A stretch of DNA of 8,313 nt from an uncultured Eubacteriales bacterium (GTDB lineage Bacteria; Bacillota; Clostridia; TANB77; CAG-508), in the NCBI GenBank assembly GCA_902766085.1, contig CACXCH010000004.1:1-8313 (forward strand), written 5' to 3'. Below are positions 1-6,291 of this stretch, piece after piece. The notes beneath the pieces were generated by a model. The model had not been told where the DNA came from and did no database searches. It saw nothing but the letters and a program-made list of their open reading frames with translations. Both the position numbers and the translations under genes were made by a program. Positions within the stretch are counted from its first letter, which is position 1, and the number at the start of each line of letters is the position of its first letter.

Positions 1-216
1 AGTTGCAGTTACTTTTGATTTTCTTACTTCTGTTATTTCTTTATATGCACGAGTTACAAGTTCATTTGCAATTCCTTTTCCTCTTAAAGATTCATCAACA
101 AAAGTATGATAAATGTTATATGTATTTTCATCAGTCTTTTCAAAGTCTAATTCTGCAATTATCTTGTTATCTTTATTTATAGCATATATTTTGTCTTGTT
201 CAATAATATATTCCAT
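1..216 (-). CDS. GNAT-family acetyltransferase, small YjdJ/NATD1-like (partial, C-terminus beyond edge)
   Basis: This reading frame begins with ATG at 216 and runs off the left edge after 72 codons, so only the N-terminal part is seen. The protein opens MEYIIEQDKIYAI and contains the acetyl-CoA-binding signature VDESLRGKGIANELV at about residues 40-54, preceded by the NIYHTFV strand. That layout (a short N-terminal sheet followed directly by the R-G-K-G-I-A loop) matches the small single-domain GCN5-related acetyltransferases of the Acetyltransf_CG/YjdJ type, usually about 90 residues, so roughly three-quarters is present. GAGGTG lies a few bases before the ATG. The start is only 14 bp after the stop of the DUF262-HNH nuclease gene, so it is probably co-transcribed. 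Its substrate cannot be told, and a role in defence is not shown; it may simply be the next chromosomal gene downstream. Confidence 0.82.
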   Translation of the reverse strand, partial: MEYIIEQDKIYAINKDNKIIAELDFEKTDENTYNIYHTFVDESLRGKGIANELVTRAYKEITEVRKSKVTAT

Positions 217-230
217 TTGCACCTCAAATA

Positions 231-1442
231 TTAATTATTATCACTTTTCTTAGAATTACATGAAGGACAAAGTACTTGGCCATTTTCAATTTCAGTTTTT
301 CCACCTTTGCTCCAAGGTACAATGTGGTCAGCTTCCCAGTCATTCCATTCACATTTTTTTCCACACTCTTGGCAAATTCCTTTATCTCTTCTATAAATTA
401 CTTGCCTTTGAGCATCATCAAAATTTCTTTTAGGATCTTTTAATGGTAAATTTTTTACATTTGATAGTAAATCCTCTTTTAAAACCTTATGTCTATAGCT
501 TAAAGAATCCATTGTATCAGATGAATTAGATATCCATCTTTGATATAATACAAGAACTGGATCTTGCTCTTCAGCCTCTTTTAATTTATCTTGTTTCCTT
601 CTCAATTCAAAATCAATAAACCAATCTGCAATTTCTTTTTCTCTATCTCTAATATCATAGTTTGGCATTAAATCCATAATTAACAAAAATAAAGAAATAA
701 CACTATACCTTTGTAATTCAGGTGCTTTCGATGGAAACATTCTATTTAAATAATCTAATATCTTTTTTACATTTTTAGCTTGTTCACAATTTGAATCAAA
801 ATCTCTATTATTCCAATACATATCATTAAGGTCTTTATCCTTAATATTTCTTATATTTCCATTTAAAGCTAGTAGTACCATTTGTGCTGCTATTAAATCA
901 TAAGTGAATCTACTATCCTTGAAATTAACTTTATAAAAGAAATCATGATTTGCAATATCTTTAACAAAATTTCTCATGTTTCCAGGAATAGCATTTCTCT
1001 TTTCTTGTGCTTTTAATGATGTTCCATTTTGTAACCTTAGAAACATTTCTCTAATTTCATCTTCATTTTTATTATTGAGGATAACAAAATCAAGATTGTA
1101 ACTATCAATAATATCTGTAATTTCCGGACTTAATTCACTATATGTTTTATTTGCAATATCAATTCCATTAACTTTATCTGCATCCTTGCTAATTGGAAAT
1201 TCATCATCATAAAATGACCAAATTGTTCTTATTCTTTGTTGCCCATCAACAACATCATATTTATCTTTTTCAACTTCATGTAAATATATCTTTGGAATAT
1301 CATAGTCTCTTAAGATTGAATCTATTAATAATTGCTTCTGACTTTTTGTCCATACAGAAGGTCTTTGATAATCTGGATTAGTATTTATTTGTTTTCTTCT
1401 TTTATTTAGTGAAAACAATGGCCAATTTGCTTTATTTAACAT
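231..1442 (-). CDS. DUF262 (GmrSD-like) protein with C-terminal HNH endonuclease domain
   Basis: A 403-residue protein. The N-terminal half is a DUF262/ParB-like domain: NPDYQRPSVW at 22-31, the hallmark DGQQR at 66-70, and FLRLQNGTSLKAQEKRNA at about 134-151. In this superfamily the DGQQR segment is the nucleotide-binding/hydrolysis centre. The C-terminal part (about 345-403) is a classical HNH nuclease: CQEC at 357-360, the ADHIVPW block with D372-H373, N387, and CPSCN at 392-396, giving a four-cysteine zinc cluster around the His-Asn core. The middle (150-340) is mostly helical and unassigned. GmrSD-type enzymes pair DUF262 with DUF1524 and cut modified phage DNA; here an ordinary HNH takes the place of DUF1524. 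An AAAGGAGG ribosome site (1452-1459) precedes the ATG. It lies 30 bp after the restriction nuclease gene in the same operon, suggesting a second, perhaps modification-dependent, layer of defence (inference). Catalytic residues look intact. Confidence 0.9.
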   Translation of the reverse strand: MLNKANWPLFSLNKRRKQINTNPDYQRPSVWTKSQKQLLIDSILRDYDIPKIYLHEVEKDKYDVVDGQQRIRTIWSFYDDEFPISKDADKVNGIDIANKTYSELSPEITDIIDSYNLDFVILNNKNEDEIREMFLRLQNGTSLKAQEKRNAIPGNMRNFVKDIANHDFFYKVNFKDSRFTYDLIAAQMVLLALNGNIRNIKDKDLNDMYWNNRDFDSNCEQAKNVKKILDYLNRMFPSKAPELQRYSVISLFLLIMDLMPNYDIRDREKEIADWFIDFELRRKQDKLKEAEEQDPVLVLYQRWISNSSDTMDSLSYRHKVLKEDLLSNVKNLPLKDPKRNFDDAQRQVIYRRDKGICQECGKKCEWNDWEADHIVPWSKGGKTEIENGQVLCPSCNSKKSDNN

Positions 1443-1472
1443 TTTAAATTTCCTCCTTTGACTTTTATATTA

Positions 1473-2786
1473 TTATTCATATTGATAACTATCATCTGAA
1501 TCTTCATTAACAGATTCTTGAACATAGACATCATTAATATCATAATTATCCATACTTTTTCGTTTTTCTTCTGCCTCTTCGAACTTCTTTCTATGTTCTT
1601 TCATGTATTCCATTCTTTGGTCATTTAATATCATATCAAAAATTGGTTGATTTAATAATAATTTATTTATCAATTTGTAATTGTCTTTTAGTGTAAATGA
1701 GAATATTAGTTTTTTATCTTCACCTACAGTTATTAAATATTTGTCAAAAAGGGCATCAGCATTTGCTAGTAGTAATAGTCCATTATTAATATCATAAGCT
1801 TCTCTTGAATCACAGTTTTTGAATGCTTTAATATGTGAAGCTCTATAGAGTGTGCCCAATTCATAATAATCAGCTTCAACTAGAGTAAATGGACAAAATA
1901 CTTCATTATCAACGTTTGTGTAAATCATCATCTCTTGTGCTAACATATTTCTCCATTTATTTTGTTGTGTTCTAGTCTTCGCTTCATGTATATTATTAGC
2001 ATATTTTGATGTTTTAGCACTTGTCATAGCAATTTGATTTTGTTTTTCTAAGTATTTTTGCCATTGCTCATTTGTTTCATTCAAAATTGTAAAGAACCTT
2101 GGATTTTTTTCTAGCATAATATATACGTATTTTTTATCATTATTATCTGTTCTAATTAAAAACATAATAAAATCATTTTTAAACATTGATCTTCTTAATT
2201 TATGAAACTCAACATCACCTTCAGTTCCAAGTCCATGTATTGCCTCTGAAAGTTTAATTTCAGTAAAAACATCATTTGATAAATTTACTTTATATTTCTC
2301 AAAATCCCAATTTGTACTTTTGTTTAGTTTTTCAAAAATCTTTTTAGTATAATCAATATCAAAGAATTTCATAGTATCATTAACTAAATAAACTTTAGCA
2401 TAATCATTAACACATGGATGTTCATGTTGAGTTGTTTGAGCTCCAATTCTTCTTTCCAAAATAGGCATATTTAACTCATTATAAAACTCATGAGGTATTG
2501 TAATATTAGATTGTTTAGCACTTTCTACTTGCTGGCTTCTCTCATTAACTTTTTCTAATTCATCTTCAGTTAGGTAGCATAGGTAGTATTTATCAATATC
2601 TTGATTTCCTGTTCTTTTACCAGCTGTAATAACATCTGAATGCGTTAAATTTTTATAAATTAATAAATATTTATCATTTGAATTATTATTAATCAAATCA
2701 ATAATTGATTCCGATTTACCTTCAAGAAAATCTTTTATTTTATCAATATCATCAATTACAAAAGCATTCTTTTTAGACTTTGCCAT
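1473..2786 (-). CDS. HNH_2-type nuclease, probable type II restriction endonuclease of the operon
   Basis: A 437-residue protein whose C-terminal third carries the HNH_2 pattern: a single Cys at 298, LYRASHIKAF at 313-322 (catalytic His318), INNGLLL at 333-339 (Asn335), and ADALFDKYLI at 343-352. This is the variant usually written ASHI...NGLLL...D.LFD, and all core positions are present. Residues 1-230 match no family I can name; they probably hold target recognition and begin with a Lys-rich start. Residues 390-437 form a highly charged tail, first Glu/Lys-rich helix, then acidic. The start overlaps the end of the methyltransferase gene by 14 bp, and AGGAGGT (2791-2797), lying inside that gene, is a strong ribosome site, so translation is probably coupled. 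Adjacency to two m5C methyltransferases makes this the likely cognate restriction enzyme (inference from context). The recognition site cannot be read from the sequence. Confidence 0.86.
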   Translation of the reverse strand: MAKSKKNAFVIDDIDKIKDFLEGKSESIIDLINNNSNDKYLLIYKNLTHSDVITAGKRTGNQDIDKYYLCYLTEDELEKVNERSQQVESAKQSNITIPHEFYNELNMPILERRIGAQTTQHEHPCVNDYAKVYLVNDTMKFFDIDYTKKIFEKLNKSTNWDFEKYKVNLSNDVFTEIKLSEAIHGLGTEGDVEFHKLRRSMFKNDFIMFLIRTDNNDKKYVYIMLEKNPRFFTILNETNEQWQKYLEKQNQIAMTSAKTSKYANNIHEAKTRTQQNKWRNMLAQEMMIYTNVDNEVFCPFTLVEADYYELGTLYRASHIKAFKNCDSREAYDINNGLLLLANADALFDKYLITVGEDKKLIFSFTLKDNYKLINKLLLNQPIFDMILNDQRMEYMKEHRKKFEEAEEKRKSMDNYDINDVYVQESVNEDSDDSYQYE

Positions 2787-3777
2787 TATTACCTCCTAAA
2801 TTAATTTTTTTATAATCATCTATATATTGCATTAAATTTTTTGCTACATTATATGAAACATCAACAGTAACAGCATTTCCAAATTGCTTATATGCTTGAG
2901 TATCTGAGACTACTTGTTTCCAATCACTAGGAAATCCTTGTAATTTTCTACACTCATTTGGTGTTAATTTTCTTAAGTTTGATTTACTATCATCACATTT
3001 TTTTGCATTAATATCATCAGTAAAGTAATTGTCTTGGCTAGCTCTATGCATTTTATGCATTGTTGCCGTTAACGTTTTAGAAATAGGTTGGTTAATTGTT
3101 GGCTTAACTATATATCCTTTTGTACCTTCTCCTAATATGGTTGGTAACATTTTTTTACTTATAAAGTATTTAGAATCAACATCTTTATCCAATAAATCTT
3201 GTGTTGTTATTTTTAATTCTTGTCCTTTTGGAAATTCAAAAGGAATTGTTTTAGGAAAGTATTTCTTGTTAAATGCGACTAAATACATTCTATTTCTTCT
3301 TTGAGGTATTCCAAAATTGGCACTATTTAAAACATCATAATTGCAGTCATATCCTATATCAGTTAATTCTTTTATTATTCTTTTAAAAGTTTTCCCATGA
3401 TCATGATTCATAATATTTTTTACATTTTCTAGGACCAATATTTTTGTATCATGTTCTTGTGCTATTTTCTTTATATAGAAAAACAAAGTTCCTCTATCAT
3501 CTTCGAAACCTTTGAGTTTTCCAAGTGTACTAAAAGGCTGGCATGGAAATCCACCAATTAATATATCATGGTCTGGAATATTATCTAATTGATTTCTAAT
3601 ATCATCACAAACTATATTTTGCCCAACATTAGCTTTATAGGTTTCACAAGCATATTTGTCTAAGTCATTTGCCCAAATAATGTCAAATCCAGCATTCTCA
3701 AATCCAATGTCAAATCCACCAATACCTGCAAACAAACTAACAACTCTATATTTTTTATCTGTATTTATTCTTTCCAT
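2773..3777 (-). CDS. C5-cytosine DNA methyltransferase (second in operon)
   Basis: Transfers a methyl group from S-adenosylmethionine to carbon 5 of cytosine in DNA. Counting from the ATG at 3777 (334 residues), the conserved motifs occur in canonical order: motif I SLFAGIGGFDIGF at about 14-26; motif IV GGFPCQPFS with catalytic Cys79; motif VI ENV at 117-119; motif VIII QRRNRMYLVAF from 159; motif IX LTPNECRKLQGFP from about 271; motif X FGNAVTVDV near 299. The variable target-recognition region is about 180-265 and includes MHRASQDNYF. A GTG at 3783 is an alternative start, but the only good Shine-Dalgarno (GGAG) sits 1 base from that GTG and 7 bases from the ATG, so the ATG is preferred. 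The gene begins 2 bp after the TGA of the upstream methyltransferase, and its end overlaps the nuclease start by 14 bp. It probably protects one strand of an asymmetric site (inference). Confidence 0.95.
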   Translation of the reverse strand: MERINTDKKYRVVSLFAGIGGFDIGFENAGFDIIWANDLDKYACETYKANVGQNIVCDDIRNQLDNIPDHDILIGGFPCQPFSTLGKLKGFEDDRGTLFFYIKKIAQEHDTKILVLENVKNIMNHDHGKTFKRIIKELTDIGYDCNYDVLNSANFGIPQRRNRMYLVAFNKKYFPKTIPFEFPKGQELKITTQDLLDKDVDSKYFISKKMLPTILGEGTKGYIVKPTINQPISKTLTATMHKMHRASQDNYFTDDINAKKCDDSKSNLRKLTPNECRKLQGFPSDWKQVVSDTQAYKQFGNAVTVDVSYNVAKNLMQYIDDYKKINLGGNNGKV

Positions 3778-3779
3778 TT

Positions 3780-4880
3780 TCACGCTCCATAAATTTGATC
3801 AAGTATGTGTTTTAAAACACTAACAACTATTGAATTTCCACTTTGTTTATATGCTTGAGCTTTAGAGACTACGATTTTATAATTATCAGAGAATCCCATT
3901 AATCTATGTGTCTCTCTAGGATCAAGTGCTCTTATTCTACCATTAGTTGTAACATAATTATTTACACTTGCTCTATGAGTGTTTCCCATTGTTGATAATA
4001 ATGCCCTTGCAATAGGAAGGTCAATTTGAGCATCTTCATGATAAAAATTTTTAGTTCCAGGAGACATTACATAATTAATTAATTTTTGTGATAAGAATAG
4101 TTTTTCATTAGTTGGCTGTCCTTCTTTTTTTAAAACAACTAAATTTCCGTTTCTATATTGAACATTACCTTCTTTAGCATTCTCCAAAAGTAAGTCTTGC
4201 ATTGTAAGTTTTAATTTTATCGGTTTTGGAAATTCAAATTTATCTCCATCTTCTTTATTTTTGAAACCAACAACAAATAATCTTCTTCTTCCTTGAGGAA
4301 TTCCATAGTCTTTTGCATCAAGAATTTTCCATTTGTAATTATATCCTAACAAGTCAAAATTGTTTTGCATAACCTTCCATGTATTACCCTTATCATGAGT
4401 CAAAACACCATAAACATTTTCATAAATGAAAACTTTAGGTTGTATTTCTCTGACAAGTCTTACAAATTCATAGAATAATGTACCTCTAGCATCTTCAAAT
4501 CCACCTCTACTACCGGCAATTGAAAAGCTTTGACATGGACTACCACCAACAAACAAATCAATTTTATCTTTAAAATCTGTTCCATCTAACAATTTTACAT
4601 CATAGAAAAAATTATCATCTTTTACTTTATAATTTGCTTTATAAGATTGTTCTACAAAATTTGTCTTTCTGCTCAATGTTTTATATAAGTTAATTACATA
4701 ATTCTTTTTTTCTTCTATCGAGTTCATTGTTTTAACTTTTTTTAATTCTTTATCGTAATCTATATCTAATTGAATATCACCATTATCACAAGCAAATTCA
4801 ATCTCATAATCTAATTCTTTTTGTATAAAAGCTTGTTCTATTGCTCCTATTCCACTAAAAACTGTTGCTAGCTTTATCAT
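3780..4880 (-). CDS. C5-cytosine DNA methyltransferase (first in operon)
   Basis: A 366-residue m5C DNA methyltransferase. Motif I is TVFSGIGAIEQAF (6-18), motif IV GGSPCQSFS with catalytic Cys116, motif VI ENV at 154-156, motif VIII QGRRRLFVVGF (196-206), motif IX LDPRETHRLMGF (319-330) and motif X QSGNSIVVSV (346-355). Compared with the next gene it has about 33 extra residues between motifs I and IV (a Lys/Asn-rich stretch within 30-100). Its recognition region (about 215-315) contains THRASVNNYV, echoing the neighbour's MHRASQDNYF, so the two are diverged paralogues rather than copies. It is the first gene after the promoter at 4914-4942. GGAGAG lies about 7 bases before the ATG. The stop is TGA, unlike the TAA of the other complete genes in this operon; reading through it would add only five residues before a TAA. 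All catalytic motifs look intact. Confidence 0.95.
   Translation of the reverse strand: MIKLATVFSGIGAIEQAFIQKELDYEIEFACDNGDIQLDIDYDKELKKVKTMNSIEEKKNYVINLYKTLSRKTNFVEQSYKANYKVKDDNFFYDVKLLDGTDFKDKIDLFVGGSPCQSFSIAGSRGGFEDARGTLFYEFVRLVREIQPKVFIYENVYGVLTHDKGNTWKVMQNNFDLLGYNYKWKILDAKDYGIPQGRRRLFVVGFKNKEDGDKFEFPKPIKLKLTMQDLLLENAKEGNVQYRNGNLVVLKKEGQPTNEKLFLSQKLINYVMSPGTKNFYHEDAQIDLPIARALLSTMGNTHRASVNNYVTTNGRIRALDPRETHRLMGFSDNYKIVVSKAQAYKQSGNSIVVSVLKHILDQIYGA
3785..3788 (-). promoter_or_regulatory. Shine-Dalgarno deciding the methyltransferase start
   Basis: GGAG on the minus strand, inside the last codons of the upstream methyltransferase gene. It is 7 bases from the ATG at 3777 but only 1 base from the GTG at 3783. 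Normal spacing therefore favours the ATG, shortening the protein by two residues compared with the GTG reading. Confidence 0.6.
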
Positions 4881-4913
4881 ATTTCATCTCTCCATTTATA
4901 CAATTTCTTTAAT

Positions 4914-4942
4914 AATATATCATAGTAAAATATAAATTTCAA
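4914..4942 (-). promoter_or_regulatory. Promoter of the restriction-modification operon
   Basis: Minus-strand -35 TTGAAA (4942-4937), a 17-bp spacer and -10 TATATT (4919-4914). Spacing is ideal and each box is one base (or two at most) from consensus. Transcription would start near 4906, leaving a leader of about 25 bases with the GGAGAG ribosome site. The -35 box shares two bases with the proximal arm of the inverted repeat at 4941-4951, so a protein bound there could block or help RNA polymerase. Confidence 0.6.
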
Positions 4943-5019
4943 TACCTGCGTCTATTTTTTATAATTCTTTAAAGTGCTGTAGTTATTGGCTTGCAAGTTA
5001 TTGCTGATACGCAGGTATT
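4941..5019. repeat. Perfect 11-bp inverted repeat with a 57-bp centre
   Basis: AATACCTGCGT at 4941-4951 is matched by its exact reverse complement ACGCAGGTATT at 5009-5019. The arms are relatively G+C-rich for this region and lie at the promoter of the methyltransferase operon, one touching the -35 box. The 57-bp centre also contains the palindrome CTTGCAAG. It may be a paired operator site, an RNA stem in a longer transcript, or crossover sites of a small invertible segment; the sequence alone does not decide. Confidence 0.6.
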
Positions 5020-5024
5020 TTGAT

Positions 5025-5070
5025 AAAAATAAGCCTAACTTATTAGATTTTATCTAGCAATTTAGGTTTA
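5025..5070 (-). terminator. Probable terminator after the 293-residue protein gene
   Basis: On the minus strand TAAACCTAA (5070-5062) can pair with TTAGGCTTA (5038-5030) with one A-C mismatch. Inside it a second short stem, TAGAT/ATCTA, closes on AAA. The structure is followed by TTTTT. It lies about 80 bases after the stop at 5149 and upstream of the operon promoter, so it would separate the two transcription units. The imperfect stem keeps confidence moderate. Confidence 0.45.
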
Positions 5071-5099
5071 CTTTCAGTCTTAATTTTTCTAATTTATTT

Positions 5100-5138
5100 A
5101 GATATTTTAATTTTTATAACTAATAATTTAAAATATCT
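5100..5138. repeat. AT-only inverted repeat (11-bp arms, 17-bp loop)
   Basis: AGATATTTTAA at 5100-5110 and TTAAAATATCT at 5128-5138 are perfect reverse complements, 10 bases beyond the stop of the 293-residue protein gene. Neither strand has a U-run after it, so it is not a standard terminator; it could stabilise the 3' end of the mRNA or be chance in AT-rich DNA. Confidence 0.4.
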
Positions 5139-5148
5139 TAATTACTTA

Positions 5149-6030
5149 TTATCTATAAATTTGTTTATAATTTTTATATGGGGCATAATAACCATCTTTT
5201 AGTTTCCAATATATCATATTTTTAAAATCACTTATTTTTATTCTTCTTTGTGATTTCGGATTAAAATACATAAATGTATTGTTAAAATTATAATTTGTGC
5301 TTAAAGTAGAATAACTTAAAATTATTGCATCAATTTGTGAAAAACTATCATCATAAAAAATATTACATGCATCTATTTTTTTGTTTCTGCTCTTTAATAT
5401 ATTATTAATATGTGAATATCCTTGGTATAATACTTTATTTGATTTTCTATCTATTATAGTTGTTGACATTCCTTTTCCAATTAATATTTTATTTAGTTCG
5501 ATTCCATACTTACCTGCATATGTAATTTCTGCTAGTTCTCCTAAGCCAATAAATAAAATAAAAGGTTTTTTGCTATCAATAAATACCTTTTTACAATCCC
5601 TCTTGTATTTTTTTAGTTTGTCAAATATTACTGAGGATATCCTTGAATAAATTATTTCATTTGTATCATTATAATAATCCATTTTAGTATTAAAAATTTC
5701 ATCTGATAAATTTGTCTTTCCTTCATTTGTGCATACACATTCAATTAAATATTCATTATTTAAAATAAAATCACACCCACCTTGATGTTGATGATCATTA
5801 AATGGAGTTACTTTTCCAAACTTTTTTAAAAACTCATATGATCTAATTTCATGAGCGTGTGAATAAAATGCTATTAACATTTCATTGTTAAATTTCTCTT
5901 TTGAGTACATATTTTTGTAATACATATTTAATGCTTCTTCTCTATATTTTCTTTCTTTTTCTTGAATTTCGCTATTTTTTAAAATCTCAATTAAACTTTT
6001 ATAACTCTCTCTATATATTTTTTTGCTCAT
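5149..6030 (-). CDS. Uncharacterised protein with a PD-(D/E)XK nuclease-like core
   Basis: A 293-residue protein I cannot assign to a named family. Residues 50-145 look like a restriction-nuclease-type fold: a helix with E61 and E66 (HEIRSYEFLKKFG), then GGCDFIL with D87, and after exactly ten residues LIECV with E97. That is the D-x(9)-E spacing of PD-(D/E)XK enzymes, but the expected E-x-K is E-C-V. A following helix, RISSVIFDKLKKYKRD (130-145), carries lysines that could substitute, and PFILFIGLGEL (156-166) looks like a buried strand. I recall similar unnamed bacterial proteins with the order D...E-(A/C)-V...(I/L)R-x-(S/T)-x-(I/L)...K..KY, but cannot check this. There is no signal peptide or membrane segment. 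The ATG follows a modest GGTGAT ribosome site. It is the neighbour just upstream of the restriction-modification operon, with its own terminator, so a defence role is plausible but unproven. Confidence 0.75.
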   Translation of the reverse strand: MSKKIYRESYKSLIEILKNSEIQEKERKYREEALNMYYKNMYSKEKFNNEMLIAFYSHAHEIRSYEFLKKFGKVTPFNDHQHQGGCDFILNNEYLIECVCTNEGKTNLSDEIFNTKMDYYNDTNEIIYSRISSVIFDKLKKYKRDCKKVFIDSKKPFILFIGLGELAEITYAGKYGIELNKILIGKGMSTTIIDRKSNKVLYQGYSHINNILKSRNKKIDACNIFYDDSFSQIDAIILSYSTLSTNYNFNNTFMYFNPKSQRRIKISDFKNMIYWKLKDGYYAPYKNYKQIYR

Positions 6031-6055
6031 TTTAAATCACCACTTTCAATTAAAA

Positions 6056-6076
6056 CATATATAAATTAAATATATG
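6056..6076. repeat. Short palindrome upstream of the 293-residue protein gene
   Basis: CATATAT and ATATATG flank a 7-base AT centre, about 26 bases before the ATG at 6030. Its position in the promoter or leader would suit an operator, but such AT palindromes arise easily by chance here. I found no convincing -35/-10 pair for this gene in 6031-6160. Confidence 0.25.
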
Positions 6077-6160
6077 AACTATTTTTGATATTATTTTATC
6101 AAGATTTTGTTCTTTAGTAAACCCTCAAATGTTTGTTTTTATTAAGATTGAGAAATTTTA

Positions 6161-6196
6161 GATAAATAGAAAAGGACACTCTTATAAAGTGTCCTC
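6161..6196 (-). terminator. Rho-independent terminator of the surface protein gene
   Basis: A perfect 8-bp stem, AGGACACT (6173-6180) with AGTGTCCT (6188-6195) around a 7-base loop. On the minus strand it is followed by TTTTCTATTT, a usable U-tract; the plus strand lacks one. The stem begins 18 bases after the downstream TAA at 6214-6216, not directly after the TGA at 6292, which suggests that the TAA was the original end of the gene. Confidence 0.8.
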
Positions 6197-6213
6197 AAAA
6201 AATAAAAATAATA

Positions 6214-6291
6214 TTATTTATAAACAATTGTTGAGCTGTCAAAATAATTAATATTGTTATCACACCATTCCTTTGTTGGCTCATTTCCACT
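6214..6291 (-). pseudogene. In-frame C-terminal continuation of the surface protein past a TGA
   Basis: Reading on past the TGA at 6294-6292 in the same frame gives 25 sense codons and then TAA (6216-6214). The peptide contains SGNEPTKEWCD followed by INYFD and ends STIVYK. From memory, the motif [LIV]-DLT-x-x-F-G-x-GNEP-x-K-x-(W/E)-C/M-D is widespread at the ends of phage tail and surface carbohydrate-binding domains; here it is split so that DLTLAF ends the upstream protein and GNEP begins two codons after the TGA. The TGA occupies the position where Gly is usual, consistent with GGA to TGA. The Trp in this tail is TGG. Either this is an expressed tail (readthrough, recoding or sequencing error) or a newly untranslated remnant. 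Confidence 0.75.

Noticed and set aside
1193..1381. Plus-strand reading frame opposite the DUF262-HNH gene.
   Set aside because: It lies wholly within a gene with clear domains on the other strand, and its protein is of low-complexity composition typical of a shadow frame.
3029..3304. Plus-strand hydrophobic reading frame opposite a methyltransferase gene.
   Set aside because: Hydrophobicity comes from reading antisense to a coding sequence; no ribosome site or own motif.
4941..5019. CRISPR repeats or transposon ends formed by the 11-bp inverted repeat.
   Set aside because: There are only two copies in inverted orientation, no target-site duplication, and no transposase or cas gene in the window.
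5381..5650. Plus-strand reading frame opposite the PD-(D/E)XK-like gene.
   Set aside because: Antisense shadow with Phe/Leu/Ile-rich composition and no initiation signal.
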